This document shows, piece after piece, positions 1-7,499 of a DNA stretch of 30,295 bases. Every line of letters begins with the position of its first letter. Position 1 is the first letter of the stretch. The DNA is from JBBRHF01 sp038223055 (lineage in GTDB: Bacteria > Actinomycetota > Actinomycetes > JACCUZ01): contig JBBRHF010000025.1 of NCBI GenBank assembly GCA_038223055.1, positions 1 through 30,295 of the forward strand, given 5' to 3'. Made by a program: the position numbers and the translations under genes. The notes beneath the pieces were generated by a model. That model saw nothing but the letters and a program-made list of their open reading frames with translations. It made no database searches and was not told the origin of the DNA.

Positions 1-1275
1 GACTTCCTCGACCTGCAGGGCTACACCAGCCCCTACAAGGACAAGGACCCCAACAAGCTGGGCCTCAAGGCGATCGAGACCCCGGACGACAGCACGATCA
101 TCTTCCACCTGAAGGTGCCGTTCTCCGGCTTCGACTATTTCGCCCAACTGCCGGGAACCATCCCGGTGCCGGCCGCCAAGGACACCGGGACGAAGTACAA
201 GGAGCACGTCGTCTCCTCGGGGCCCTACAAGTTCGTCACCAACCAGCTCGGCAAGTCGTTCAGCCTGGACCGAAACCCCAACTACGATCTGGCGACCGAT
301 CCTGACTCGGGGCGCAAGCCGCTCGCCGACAAGATCGAGGTGACCCTCAATGTCAACGCCGACGACATCGACAACCGGCTCCAGTCCGGTGACCTCGACG
401 TTGCCATCGAGGGCACCGGGCTCCAGCCTGCCTCGCAGGGCAAGGTGTTGTCCGACCCGGCGCTGAAGGCCAAGACCGACAGCGCGGCCAGCACCCGGCT
501 GTGGTTCACGGTGCTCAACTCCGATGTCCCCCCGCTGGACAACATCCACTGCCGCAAGGCCGTGCTGTTCGCCGCCGACAAGTCGGGCTATCAGCGGGCC
601 TACGGCGGGGCCACCGGAGGCGACATCGCCACCAACCTGATGCCTCCACTCATCCCGGGCGCCGAGAAGATCGACCTCTACGAGGCCGGCACGAAGCCCG
701 AGGGTGACGTGGCCAAGGCCAAGTCCGAGCTCGCCGCGTGCGGGCAGCCGAGCGGCTTCGCCACCAACGTCTCGTTCCGCACCGAGCGTCCCAAGGAGAA
801 GGCCACCGCTGAGGCGCTGCAGCAGTCACTAGCCAAGGTCGGCATCAAGCTGACGATCAAGCCGTTCCCGGAAGGCGACTACGCCAAGCTCTACGCCGGC
901 AAGCCGGACTACGCGAAGAACAACAAGCTCGGCGTCATGGTCTACGGGTGGGGCGCTGACTGGCCGGACGGGTTCGGCTTCCTGCAGCAGATCGTGGACA
1001 GCCGGGTGATCAAGCCGGAGGGCGGCAACACCAACCTCGGCATCAAGATCCCGGCCGTGGACACCTTGCTCGACAAGGCGCTGCAGACGACCGACAACGC
1101 GGCCCGGGAGACGATCTGGGGCGAGATCGACAAGGCGGTCATGGAGAACGCGGCGGCGCTGCCCGGCGTGTGGGCCAAGGGCCTGCTGTTCCGCCCCGAC
1201 AACCTGACCAACGTGTTCGTCAACGACGCGTTCGGCGAGTACGACTACACCACCCTCGGCACGACCAAGAAGTAG
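1..1275 (+). CDS. ABC importer substrate-binding protein, family 5 (5' truncated)
   Basis: Extracytoplasmic solute-binding protein of the SBP_bac_5 (peptide/nickel) family, which delivers substrate to the membrane permease. The reading frame is open from the first base, so the signal peptide, lipobox and N-terminal lobe lie outside the window; about 424 residues remain of a usual 520-600. Typical family features are visible: a GPYKF segment around residues 75-79, a long stretch on displaced residues and Lys-Ala-rich helices in the middle, and the late VYGWGADWPDGFGFLQQ segment seen in actinobacterial members. It ends TAG at 1273-1275 and is followed after 174 bp by the permease. The substrate cannot be told from sequence; peptide is the default for this family. 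Confidence 0.9.
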   Translation, partial: DFLDLQGYTSPYKDKDPNKLGLKAIETPDDSTIIFHLKVPFSGFDYFAQLPGTIPVPAAKDTGTKYKEHVVSSGPYKFVTNQLGKSFSLDRNPNYDLATDPDSGRKPLADKIEVTLNVNADDIDNRLQSGDLDVAIEGTGLQPASQGKVLSDPALKAKTDSAASTRLWFTVLNSDVPPLDNIHCRKAVLFAADKSGYQRAYGGATGGDIATNLMPPLIPGAEKIDLYEAGTKPEGDVAKAKSELAACGQPSGFATNVSFRTERPKEKATAEALQQSLAKVGIKLTIKPFPEGDYAKLYAGKPDYAKNNKLGVMVYGWGADWPDGFGFLQQIVDSRVIKPEGGNTNLGIKIPAVDTLLDKALQTTDNAARETIWGEIDKAVMENAAALPGVWAKGLLFRPDNLTNVFVNDAFGEYDYTTLGTTKK

Positions 1276-1294
1276 TCCACCCGCCGGAACATCC

Positions 1295-1314
1295 GCCGGC
1301 GCAATTTCGCCGGC
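1295..1314 (+). terminator. Hairpin between binding-protein and permease genes
   Basis: Perfect 7-bp inverted repeat GCCGGCG / CGCCGGC with a 6-nt CAATTT loop, 20 bp after the stop codon of the binding-protein gene. No T-run follows. In binding-protein operons such hairpins commonly stabilise or partly terminate the message so that more binding protein than permease is made; that role is inferred here. Confidence 0.5.
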
Positions 1315-1349
1315 ACATCCGAATGGCACATCCGAATGGCACATCGAAT
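1312..1349 (+). repeat. 13-bp tandem repeat, 3 copies
   Basis: Unit GGCACATCCGAAT at 1312-1324 and 1325-1337, and a 12-nt copy lacking one C at 1338-1349. The repeat starts inside the right arm of the preceding hairpin. It encodes nothing recognised. Confidence 0.8.
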
Positions 1350-1449
1350 GGCCGACCAGCACGAAGGTAGGTGAAGGCGCCGGTGGCCGGCGGTCACCCA
1401 ACTCGCGGACCGCGCGGGTTCGGGACCGCCGGACGCCCAGCCGGGTCTG

Positions 1450-2463
1450 TTGCTCGCATACATCGTCCGGCGCCTGATCGCGGCCGTGATCCTGCTCTTT
1501 GTGATCAGCGCCGTCGCGTTCGCCATCTTCTTCCTGGTGCCGCGCCTCGCCGGCGCGAGCGCCGACGATCTCGCGGGCCGCTACGTCGGCAAGAGCGCCG
1601 GCAAGGCCCAGATCCACGAGGCGGCCGTCGGGCTGGGCTTCACCGACCCGATCTACGTGCAGTACGGCCGGTTCGCCAAGGGGCTGTTCGTGGGGTCCGA
1701 CTACGACACGGGCCCCACGACCGAACATTGCCCCGCGCCGTGCCTCGGCTACTCGTTCGTCACCCAGAACCCGGTGCTGCCCGACCTGCTCGACCGGCTT
1801 CCGGTCACCATGTCGCTGGCCGCCGGCGCGGCGGTCATCTGGCTGTTCGGCGGCGTCGCGACCGGGGTCCTGTCCGCACTCAAGCGGGGCAGCGGGTTCG
1901 ACCGGTCCTCGATGGGCATCGCGCTGGCCGGGGTCTCGCTGCCGATCTTCTTCACCGGCCTACTGAGCCTGTCGATCTTCTCCTACAAGCTCGGTTGGGC
2001 GGCCCCGGGCGGCACCAACCCGCTGGATGCGAGCAACCCCCTGCAATACGTGCACGACTCGCTGCTGCCGTGGATCACGCTGGCCTTCCTCTACGCCGCG
2101 GCCTACGCCCGGCTGACCCGGGCCGGAATGCTCGAGACGATGAACGAGGACTTCATCCGCACCGCCCGCGCCAAGGGGCTTCCCGAGCGCACCGTGGTGG
2201 TGCGCCACGGCCTGCGGGCTGCCCTGACCCCGATCCTGACCATCTTCGGCCTGGACCTTGGGTTGTTGCTCGGTGGCGCCATCCTCACCGAGACCACCTT
2301 CTCGTTGCCGGGCATCGGACAGTACGCCGTGGTCGCCATCAACAACCAGGACCTGCCCAAGATCCTCGGCGTCACCCTCGTCGGAGCGTTCTTCATCATC
2401 ATCGCCAACCTGGTCGTCGACCTGCTCTACGCCGTCGTCGACCCGAGGGTGCGGGCCGGATGA
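1450..2463 (+). CDS. dppB: ABC importer permease, DppB/OppB type
   Basis: Inner-membrane permease of a peptide-type importer (BPD_transp_1 family). The protein opens with the LAYIVRRLIAAVILLF segment typical of DppB (first transmembrane helix), has a roughly 70-residue external loop after it, and further helices near residues 120-140, 155-175, 205-225 and 275-320. The EAA loop for contact with the ATPases is seen around RTARAKGLPERTVVVRHGLRAAL (residues about 237-259), and the end [17 protein letters not shown] is the family's hallmark C-terminus. The start is TTG at 1450: it places Leu-Ala-Tyr-Ile-Val-Arg-Arg directly at the N-terminus as in relatives. Its stop overlaps the ATG of the next gene by 4 bp, so the two are translationally coupled. 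Confidence 0.9.
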   Translation: MLAYIVRRLIAAVILLFVISAVAFAIFFLVPRLAGASADDLAGRYVGKSAGKAQIHEAAVGLGFTDPIYVQYGRFAKGLFVGSDYDTGPTTEHCPAPCLGYSFVTQNPVLPDLLDRLPVTMSLAAGAAVIWLFGGVATGVLSALKRGSGFDRSSMGIALAGVSLPIFFTGLLSLSIFSYKLGWAAPGGTNPLDASNPLQYVHDSLLPWITLAFLYAAAYARLTRAGMLETMNEDFIRTARAKGLPERTVVVRHGLRAALTPILTIFGLDLGLLLGGAILTETTFSLPGIGQYAVVAINNQDLPKILGVTLVGAFFIIIANLVVDLLYAVVDPRVRAG

Positions 2464-3560
2464 GCCGGACCTTTCCGAGCGGCGCCGGCGCCGGTCGACG
2501 TACGAGCGCGACCGGATCGATGTCCCACGATCAGGTGTCCTACCTCGAGGTGCGCGACCTGCGGGTGCACTTCCCGACCGAGGACGGCGTGGTCAAGAGC
2601 GTCGACGGCCTCACGTTCCACCTGCAGCGCGGCCAGACCCTCGGCATCGTGGGGGAGTCCGGCTCCGGCAAGAGCGTGACCAGCCTGTCGATCATGGGTC
2701 TGCACAAGGCCGGCACGGCCACGATCACCGGCGAAGTGCTTCTCGACGGGCATGACCTGGTTGCGGCCAGCGCCGAGGACGTGCGCCGGCTGCGCGGCAA
2801 GAACATGGCGATGATCTTCCAGGACCCGCTCTCGGCGATGCACCCGTTCTATACCGTGGGCACCCAGATCGTGGAGGCCTACCGCATCCACCACGACGTC
2901 AGCAAGAAGGTGGCCAAGGCGCACGCGGTCGACCTGCTCGACCGGGTCGGCATCCCGCAGCCCAAGTCACGCGTCGACGACTATCCGCACCAGTTCTCCG
3001 GCGGGATGCGCCAGCGCGCGATGATCGCGATGGCGCTGTCGTGCAACCCGGAGCTGCTCATTGCCGATGAGCCGACCACGGCGCTGGACGTCACGGTTCA
3101 GGCCCAGATCCTCGACCTCATCCGCGACCTGCAGCAGGAGTTCAACTCGGCGGTCATCATCATCACCCACGACCTCGGCGTCGTCGCCGAGCTCGCCGAC
3201 GACATCCTGGTGATGTACGCCGGTCGGTCGGTGGAGTATGCGCCGGCGGCGGAGATCTTCCACGCGCCGCAGCACCCCTACACGTGGGGCCTGCTCGCCT
3301 CGATGCCCCGGCTGGACCGGGAGCGCACCGAGCGGCTGATCCCGATCAAGGGCACACCGCCCAGCCTGATCAACGTGCCCAGCGGCTGCCCCTTCCACCC
3401 CCGCTGCGCCTACGCCGGGCTGACCCGCGGCCGCAGCTCCACCGAGCGGCCGGCCTTCCGTGAGGTCAGCGGCGGGCACTTCGTCGCCTGCCACCTCACC
3501 GACGAGCAGCGTGCCCAGATCTGGGAGTCCGACATCCTGCCGAACCTGAGTGTGAGCTGA
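2460..3560 (+). CDS. dppD: ABC importer ATPase, DppD/OppD type
   Basis: ATP-hydrolysing subunit of the peptide importer. Motifs: Walker [10 protein letters not shown]-loop [12 protein letters not shown], signature FSGGMRQR, Walker [14 protein letters not shown], switch histidine in IITHDLG, and the C-terminal oligo_HPY region with the [12 protein letters not shown] cysteine cluster. I place the start at ATG 2460, which overlaps the permease stop (ATGA). That gives a 20-residue Ser/Gly/Arg-rich leader not seen in relatives; ATG 2520 ([11 protein letters not shown]) is the alternative and fits family length better. The oligo_HPY cluster usually reads C-P-x-x-x-R-C-x-x-A-x-x-x-C; the last cysteine position is changed here (AGLTRGRSS), which may weaken the cluster. 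It is followed one base later by the second ATPase. Confidence 0.92.
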   Translation: MSRTFPSGAGAGRRTSATGSMSHDQVSYLEVRDLRVHFPTEDGVVKSVDGLTFHLQRGQTLGIVGESGSGKSVTSLSIMGLHKAGTATITGEVLLDGHDLVAASAEDVRRLRGKNMAMIFQDPLSAMHPFYTVGTQIVEAYRIHHDVSKKVAKAHAVDLLDRVGIPQPKSRVDDYPHQFSGGMRQRAMIAMALSCNPELLIADEPTTALDVTVQAQILDLIRDLQQEFNSAVIIITHDLGVVAELADDILVMYAGRSVEYAPAAEIFHAPQHPYTWGLLASMPRLDRERTERLIPIKGTPPSLINVPSGCPFHPRCAYAGLTRGRSSTERPAFREVSGGHFVACHLTDEQRAQIWESDILPNLSVS

Positions 3561-3561
3561 C

Positions 3562-4590
3562 GTGGCCGCTTCGCAGGAACTGCTGACGGTGACCGCGTTG
3601 CAGAAGCACTTCCCGGTCCGCCGCGGCCTCCTGCAGCGCCAGGTGGGCGCGGTGCAGGCCGTCGACGGGCTGGATTTCGCGGTGAACAAGGGCGAGACGC
3701 TCTCGCTGGTCGGCGAGTCCGGCTGCGGCAAGACCACGACCGGTCGGCTGCTCACCCGGCTGATCGAGCCGACCGGCGGGAAGATCGTCTTCGACGGCCG
3801 CGACATCACCCACCTGTCGGTGAACGCGCTGCGACCGCTGCGCCGCGACGTACAGATCATCTTTCAGGATCCCTATTCGTCGCTGAACCCGCGGCATACC
3901 GTCGGCACGATCGTGGCGGCGCCGTTCCGGTTGCAGAAGATCAAATCCGAGCACGGCACCAAGCGCGCGGTGCAGGACCTGCTCGAGCTGGTCGGGCTCA
4001 ACCCCGAGCACTACAACCGCTACCCGCACGAATTCTCCGGCGGCCAGCGCCAGCGCATCGGCATCGCGCGCGCTCTCGCGCTGCGGCCCAAGCTGATCGT
4101 CGCCGACGAGCCGGTGTCGGCGCTGGACGTGTCGATCCAGGCCCAGGTCATCAACCTGCTCGAGGACCTGCAGGACGAGCTCGGGCTGACCTACGTCGTC
4201 ATCGCCCACGACTTGTCCGTGGTGCGGCACATGTCCGACCGGGTCGCGGTGATGTACCTTGGCAAGCTGGTCGAGATCGCGGACCGCAACGACCTCTACT
4301 CCAGCCCGATGCATCCCTACACGGTCGCGCTTCTCTCGGCGGTCCCGGTGCCCGATCCGGAGCGGCGGACCAAACGCGAACGGATCCGGCTGCAGGGCGA
4401 CGTGCCGAGCCCGATGAACCCGCCGCCGGCATGCCGCTTCCACACCCGGTGCTGGAAGGCGCAGGAGGTCTGCTCGGTGGACGAGCCACCCCTGGTCGAG
4501 CTCGCGCCGGGGCACCAGGTCGCCTGCCACTTCCCGGAGAACCCCCCCAAACTTCGCCACGATCCTGCCGAAATGGTGGGTTCGGGCTGA
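3562..4590 (+). CDS. dppF: ABC importer ATPase, DppF/OppF type
   Basis: Second ATPase of the peptide importer, 342 residues. Walker [11 protein letters not shown]-loop [15 protein letters not shown], signature FSGGQRQR, Walker [14 protein letters not shown], switch histidine VIAHDLSVV, and a C-terminal [14 protein letters not shown] cysteine motif, intact unlike in the DppD partner. The GTG start at 3562 lies one base after the DppD stop, consistent with one transcript. This is the last gene of the importer operon; the DNA after it changes abruptly to gene fragments. Confidence 0.93.
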   Translation: MAASQELLTVTALQKHFPVRRGLLQRQVGAVQAVDGLDFAVNKGETLSLVGESGCGKTTTGRLLTRLIEPTGGKIVFDGRDITHLSVNALRPLRRDVQIIFQDPYSSLNPRHTVGTIVAAPFRLQKIKSEHGTKRAVQDLLELVGLNPEHYNRYPHEFSGGQRQRIGIARALALRPKLIVADEPVSALDVSIQAQVINLLEDLQDELGLTYVVIAHDLSVVRHMSDRVAVMYLGKLVEIADRNDLYSSPMHPYTVALLSAVPVPDPERRTKRERIRLQGDVPSPMNPPPACRFHTRCWKAQEVCSVDEPPLVELAPGHQVACHFPENPPKLRHDPAEMVGSG

Positions 4591-4647
4591 TCCGTTCCCC
4601 AGGGCTCGGACGTTCCCGGCGTGCTTGCCCTCACCGGTGATTTGCTG

Positions 4648-4887
4648 TGACCCTGCGGGCAATGATGTCGGCAGCGCTCTTGCTGCCGAGGAGGGACGAC
4701 TCAGGGACGACCTGGGGGACAACCAGAGCCCGAAGTGGACCGGCTGCGCGCGGCGATTCGGGCCACCCAGCCGGTCCACGTCCCGACATCGCCAGCGTGG
4801 AGCCCAAACCGACCCTCGTTGATCGGCAGCCTCGACCGCGACACCGAGATCCGCACTTACGAAGCCACGGTGACCCCCGCACCTTAA
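4648..4887 (+). pseudogene. Possible frameshifted C-terminal remnant, unidentified
   Basis: From about 4673 one frame reads ALAAEEGRLRDDLGDNQSP; with a one-base shift near 4729 the next frame continues as EVDRLRAAIRATQPVHVP and on to GSLDRDTEIRTYEATVTPAP, ending TAA at 4885-4887. The composition and third-position GC look coding, and the two pieces join naturally, but there is no start codon with a ribosome site and I recognise no family. The rest of 4591-4912 shows nothing else I can support. Confidence 0.25.
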
Positions 4888-4912
4888 GTGATGGCAGGCG
4901 GCCCGACGAGGT

Positions 4913-5074
4913 CGCCTTTAGTGCCAGCGTGGGGTAGGCATCTTCCCCGAACGCACTCGAGCGAGGCCGATGGACTGCCGAATCCAGGAGTCCGATGTCC
5001 CGGACCGGGCCTGTCTTCAGACGGCGTACGAGACGTAAGAGATCCTCCAAATCCAGGTACTCGACCTCGGTCAC
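4913..5074 (-). pseudogene. Doc-type toxin (Fic fold), N-terminal fragment
   Basis: Reads from GTG at 5074 as VTEVEYLDLEDLLRLVRRL and on through GPVRDIGLLDSAVHRPRSSAFGEDAYPTLALKA, the start of death-on-curing toxins, which modify and inactivate translation factors. Homology stops at about 4913, before the catalytic HxxxDGNKR motif, so about 54 of the usual 120-130 residues remain and the protein cannot be active. Its GTG overlaps the stop of the upstream antitoxin remnant by 4 bp (GTGA), the standard coupling of such pairs. The gene was cut by a rearrangement at about 4912. Confidence 0.75.
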
Positions 5075-5221
5075 ACTGCGCCCAAACGCTCGAGAAACGT
5101 CCGCCCACTTGTCGATCATGCGGCTGGAGCTCTCCTGCGCCCGGAGAGTGTGAGTGTTCCGCTCGTAGCGCTCCAGGACAGCTCTGCGGATAATCTCCTG
5201 CCGAGATGCGCCTTCGGCCTC
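5071..5221 (-). pseudogene. Antitoxin of the Doc pair, 5' truncated and frameshifted
   Basis: Minus-strand remnant of a small ribbon-helix-helix type antitoxin: AEAEGASRQEIIRRAVLERY, then HTLRAQESSSRMIDKWADV. After WADV an extra T in a TTT run (plus-strand A at 5095-5097) shifts the frame; removing it gives LERLGAV and a stop TGA at 5073-5071 that overlaps the GTG of the toxin fragment. The N-terminal DNA-contacting strand is missing because the sequence switches at about 5222 to an unrelated gene in the opposite orientation. Confidence 0.7.
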
Positions 5222-5229
5222 CGCGCGCC

Positions 5230-5433
5230 CTGGCCTGGTGGCTGCTGGAGAACGATCTGGTCGACGAGATGACTCTGATCGTGGTCCCGGTGATTCTCGG
5301 CCAGGGCGCGCGATTTTTCCCGGAGACCGGCCCGGATCTTGCGCTCGACCTGGTCGAGTCGCGAGTCGACTCCAAGGGCGTGACGATCCAGGTATACCGG
5401 CCGGCCGGGCGCCCGCAGTATGCAACGGCTTGA
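5230..5433 (+). pseudogene. Dihydrofolate-reductase-family protein, C-terminal fragment
   Basis: The frame ending at 5433 reads WWLLENDLVDEMTLIVVPVI and on to LGQGARFFPETGPDLALDLVESRVDSKGVTIQVYRPAGRPQYATA, the last 65-70 residues of the RibD-C/DHFR-like family (usually about 180-200 residues). Everything before WLLEND is gone, and the upstream DNA belongs to the inverted antitoxin remnant, so a deletion or recombination joint lies between about 5222 and 5233. A YCII gene follows 54 bp downstream, a neighbour pattern I associate with DHFR-like/YCII/ECF sigma operons in actinobacteria. Confidence 0.75.
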
Positions 5434-5487
5434 AGTCCCTGACCGGTACACCACGCTGTCTTGACACCGACAGGAGATGATCTTCAG

Positions 5488-5770
5488 ATGCAGTATCTGG
5501 TTTCCGTGATCGAGGACAAGAGCAATCCCGGCAGCACGGACAGGCAGCCCGCCATCAGCGCGTTCAACGAACGACTGATCGCCGAGGGCTACTGGGTTCT
5601 CGCGGGCGGACTCGCAGACACCATCGCGGCCACGGTCATCGACAACCGGGGCGATCAGGCGGTGTTCAGCGACGGGCCTTTCGTGGAGTCGAAGGAGTTA
5701 CCTTGCCGGCGTCTGGGTGTGGGAGGCCCCCGATCTGGATGTGGCGCTCACGCTCGCCACCGAGGCGGCT
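5488..5770 (+). pseudogene. YCII/DGPF-domain protein, frameshifted and 3' fused
   Basis: ATG at 5488 preceded by AGGAG at 5472-5476. The product MQYLVSVIEDKSN...FNERLIAEGYWVLAGGLAD...VFSDGPFVESKE is a YCII-family protein with the DGPF motif at about residues 64-67. An extra T at 5698 (GAG TTA CCT instead of GAG TAC CTT) shifts the frame; corrected, the protein continues YLAGVWVWEAPDLDVALTLATEAA. The normal last dozen residues are missing, because at about 5765-5785 the sequence passes into an ECF sigma-factor fragment. The function of these proteins is unknown; they are the genomic partners of ECF42 sigma factors. Confidence 0.75.
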
Positions 5771-5945
5771 GACTCGCCTGATCCGTGCCTTCCTGCCGGA
5801 GGACGGTGAGGTGGCCGGGCTGCTGGCGCTGATGCTCCTCACCGAGGCCCGCCGCACCCCCCGGGTTTCCGCGAGCGGTGAACTGGTCGCTCTCGACGAG
5901 CAGGACCGTGGCTCCTGGGACGCGACGCTGATCGTCGAGGGTCAC
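5769..5945 (+). pseudogene. ECF sigma factor (ECF42/DUF6596 type), internal fragment
   Basis: The frame reads RLTRLIRAFLPEDGEVAGLL, then ALMLLTEARRTPRVSASGELVALDEQDRGSWDATLIVEG. The pattern EVAGLLALMLLxxAR...LDEQDRxxWD is characteristic of the region following the sigma-4 domain in the ECF sigma factors with a long C-terminal extension. About 58 residues of a roughly 400-residue protein remain; both sigma domains and the rest of the extension are absent. The position directly after the YCII gene fits the known ECF42 gene pair, collapsed by deletion. Confidence 0.65.
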
Positions 5946-6041
5946 CGCCCGCGACTGACGGCTGATTGGGGCCAGTCGAGTGGGGGGCACCGATCCGGCC
6001 CGGGTCAGATGCGTCCGCAACCGATCGCTCACCGGTCAGTT

Positions 6042-6060
6042 CTGCTAGCATTGATAGCAG
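6042..6060 (+). promoter_or_regulatory. Palindrome and -10-like box before the FitA-type antitoxin
   Basis: Perfect inverted repeat CTGCTA-7 nt-TAGCAG. It contains TAGCAT (6046-6051), a plausible -10 box, and its right arm supplies the first bases of the AGGAGG ribosome site (6059-6064). Ribbon-helix-helix antitoxins of this family bind such palindromes to repress their own operon; binding here is inferred. Confidence 0.55.
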
Positions 6061-6072
6061 GAGGTGGTCGAC

Positions 6073-6318
6073 ATGGCTGCGGTCAGTGTCAGGGACCTGG
6101 ACGAAACGGTGCGTGAGCGGCTGCGCGTCCGCGCGGCTCAGCATGGCCGCTCGATGGAGGCCGAGATCCGCGCGATCCTCACTGATGCCGTCAGTGAGCC
6201 CACCGATCCCAATGGCCTGGCTCAGACGCTCCTGACTCGATTCGGAGACCTCGGCGGAGTCGATCTCGAGCTGCCGTCCCGTGCCGAGGTGCCGCGGGCC
6301 GCGGACTTGTCCAGGTGA
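6073..6318 (+). CDS. FitA/VapB-type ribbon-helix-helix antitoxin
   Basis: 81-residue antitoxin that should neutralise the PIN-domain RNase encoded next. The N-terminal AAVSVRDLDETVRERLRVRA gives the beta strand and first helix of the ribbon-helix-helix DNA-binding fold, and AAQHGRSMEAEIRAIL the second helix; this is the FitA/StbC-like pattern. The C-terminal 35 residues, ending LELPSRAEVPRAADLSR, would bind the toxin. The start is ATG 6073 with a perfect AGGAGG 8 nt upstream, preferred to the in-frame GTG at 6064 that lies inside the ribosome site. The stop overlaps the toxin start by 4 bp. Confidence 0.85.
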   Translation: MAAVSVRDLDETVRERLRVRAAQHGRSMEAEIRAILTDAVSEPTDPNGLAQTLLTRFGDLGGVDLELPSRAEVPRAADLSR

Positions 6319-6767
6319 CAGCTGGCTCGCCGACACCACCGGGCACCATCGTCTTGGACACCAGCGTCGTCTCCGAGTTGATGCGGGCGGCGCCGGACGT
6401 GCACGTCGAGGGCTGGGTACGCAAGGTGCCGCCAGCCATGGTCTACACGACCTCCGTGACGCTTGCCGAGGTGCGTTTCGGCATTGCCCGCCTGCCGACC
6501 GGCCGCCGACGGGACCTGTTGGGCGACGCTGCGGACGACGTCTTCACAACCTTCGCGGACCGCGTCCTGCCCTTCGACGCCGCTGCCGCGGGGCACTACG
6601 CCCACGTGGTCGTTGAGCGTGAGCACGCCGGTGCGCCAATCGGCGGTTTCGACGCCCAGATCGCTGCCATCTGCAGATCTCGCCGCTCGGCCCTGGCCAC
6701 CCGGAACGCCGACGACTTCAGTCGGCTGGGCCTGAGTCTCATTGATCCCTGGCTCACAGAAAGCTGA
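6315..6767 (+). CDS. FitB/VapC-type PIN-domain RNase toxin
   Basis: 150-residue PIN-domain ribonuclease. The acidic metal-binding residues are all present: Asp15 in VLDTSVVSEL, Glu52 in TLAEVRFGI, Asp113 in GGFDAQIAAI, and Asp133/134 in TRNADDF, so the enzyme looks active. The TLAEVRFGIARLPTGRRR and LATRNADDFSRLGL blocks are typical of the FitB-like branch. GTG 6315 overlaps the antitoxin stop (GTGA). Family members cleave tRNA or other RNA when the antitoxin is lost; the target here is unknown. Unlike its neighbours on both sides it shows no frameshift. Confidence 0.88.
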   Translation: MTAGSPTPPGTIVLDTSVVSELMRAAPDVHVEGWVRKVPPAMVYTTSVTLAEVRFGIARLPTGRRRDLLGDAADDVFTTFADRVLPFDAAAAGHYAHVVVEREHAGAPIGGFDAQIAAICRSRRSALATRNADDFSRLGLSLIDPWLTES

Positions 6768-6830
6768 TTCTGGACACGACCCATGCAGTCCGATAGCGGA
6801 TCGGTCTGGGGGACGCTCCTGCTTTGTCTT

Positions 6831-6847
6831 ACACAACGTGTTACGGT
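6831..6847 (+). promoter_or_regulatory. Small palindrome and TACGGT box before mazE-like gene
   Basis: ACAC-AAC-GTGT (6831-6841) followed by TACGGT (6842-6847), which ends 6 nt before the ATG at 6854. No ribosome site is seen, so a leaderless transcript with an overlapping operator is possible. The arms are only 4 bp. Confidence 0.3.
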
Positions 6848-6853
6848 TCAGGC

Positions 6854-7087
6854 ATGGCTGACACGATCACGTTTCGTCCCGACGAGGACGCCGCGCGCGC
6901 TCTGGCGGTGTTGACCCGTGACGGAACGCCGGTGTCGAGCGCGGTGCGAGCGGCTCTCATCGACGCCGCTCGTGAGCGGGCGCGAGCGTCTCTTCGAGCC
7001 GAGGCAGAGGCCCTGGCCGCCGACGAGCAGGACCGGGCCGAGGCTGCACAGGTCCTGCGGGACATGGAGAGCCTGCGTGCGTGGTGA
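6854..7087 (+). CDS. MazE-type antitoxin (ribbon-helix-helix)
   Basis: 77-residue protein. MADTITFRPDEDAARALAVL followed by GTPVSSAVRAALIDAARERAR is a ribbon-helix-helix DNA-binding unit, and the remainder is a charged helix (SLRAEAEALAADEQDRAEAAQVLRDMESLRAW) that would lie across the toxin. Such antitoxins accompany actinobacterial MazF toxins. The start at ATG 6854 gives the normal family length; the in-frame codon at 6824 adds an unlikely Cys/Tyr-rich leader. It overlaps the toxin gene by 11 bp. Confidence 0.8.
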   Translation: MADTITFRPDEDAARALAVLTRDGTPVSSAVRAALIDAARERARASLRAEAEALAADEQDRAEAAQVLRDMESLRAW

Positions 7088-7388
7088 GGTCTACCGGATA
7101 CGTGCACCTCGGGACGCCCGGGGCCACGAGCAGCGAGGGTCTCGGTACGCCGTGGTCGTCCAGTCGGACCAGTTCCCGCTTTCCACCTGTCTGGTCGCTC
7201 CCACGTCCACGTCGTCACGTCCGGCCAGCTTCCGGCCTGAGGTCGAGATCGCCGGGGGGACGACGCGCGTGCTCGCTGAGCAGGCCGCGGCGGTCGACCC
7301 TGCCCGTCTCGGTGCCAGCGTCGGCAACCTGACGTTCGACGAACTTCGGCACGTCGACGCCGCACTACGGCTCGTATTAGCTCTGTAG
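7077..7388 (+). CDS. MazF-type mRNA interferase toxin
   Basis: 103 residues, type II PemK/MazF endoribonuclease. VRGEVYRIRAPRDARGHEQRGSRYAVVVQSDQF is the usual opening (GxVxxxxxP...G.EQxGxRxxVVVQ), followed by the core strand LVAPTSTSSRPASFRPEVEI, the conserved TRVLAEQAAAVDPARLG segment carrying the catalytic-site Gln, and the final helix LTFDELRHVDAALRLVLAL. I chose GTG 7077 because it gives Arg-Gly-Glu-Val-Tyr at residue 2-6 as in relatives; the frame is open further upstream but that part is antisense-like to mazE in another frame. Cut-site specificity cannot be read from sequence. Confidence 0.88.
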   Translation: MRGEVYRIRAPRDARGHEQRGSRYAVVVQSDQFPLSTCLVAPTSTSSRPASFRPEVEIAGGTTRVLAEQAAAVDPARLGASVGNLTFDELRHVDAALRLVLAL

Positions 7389-7499
7389 CTCGCCGGCGCT
7401 GCGAGCCGGTTGGGGATCGGCCCACGGTCAGCGCCCCACGGACCCCGCTCTGTCGGTACGAGCTGACAACGTCCCTCCCCTTCGAGCGAGGAGGTCGTG

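Noticed and set aside
1371..2459. Long N-terminal extension of the DppD ATPase frame back to 1371
   Set aside because: It overlaps the DppB permease gene completely; the ATG at 2460 or 2520 gives normal family length.
4591..4912. Insertion sequence between the importer operon and the Doc remnant
   Set aside because: No transposase motif and no terminal inverted repeats could be identified.
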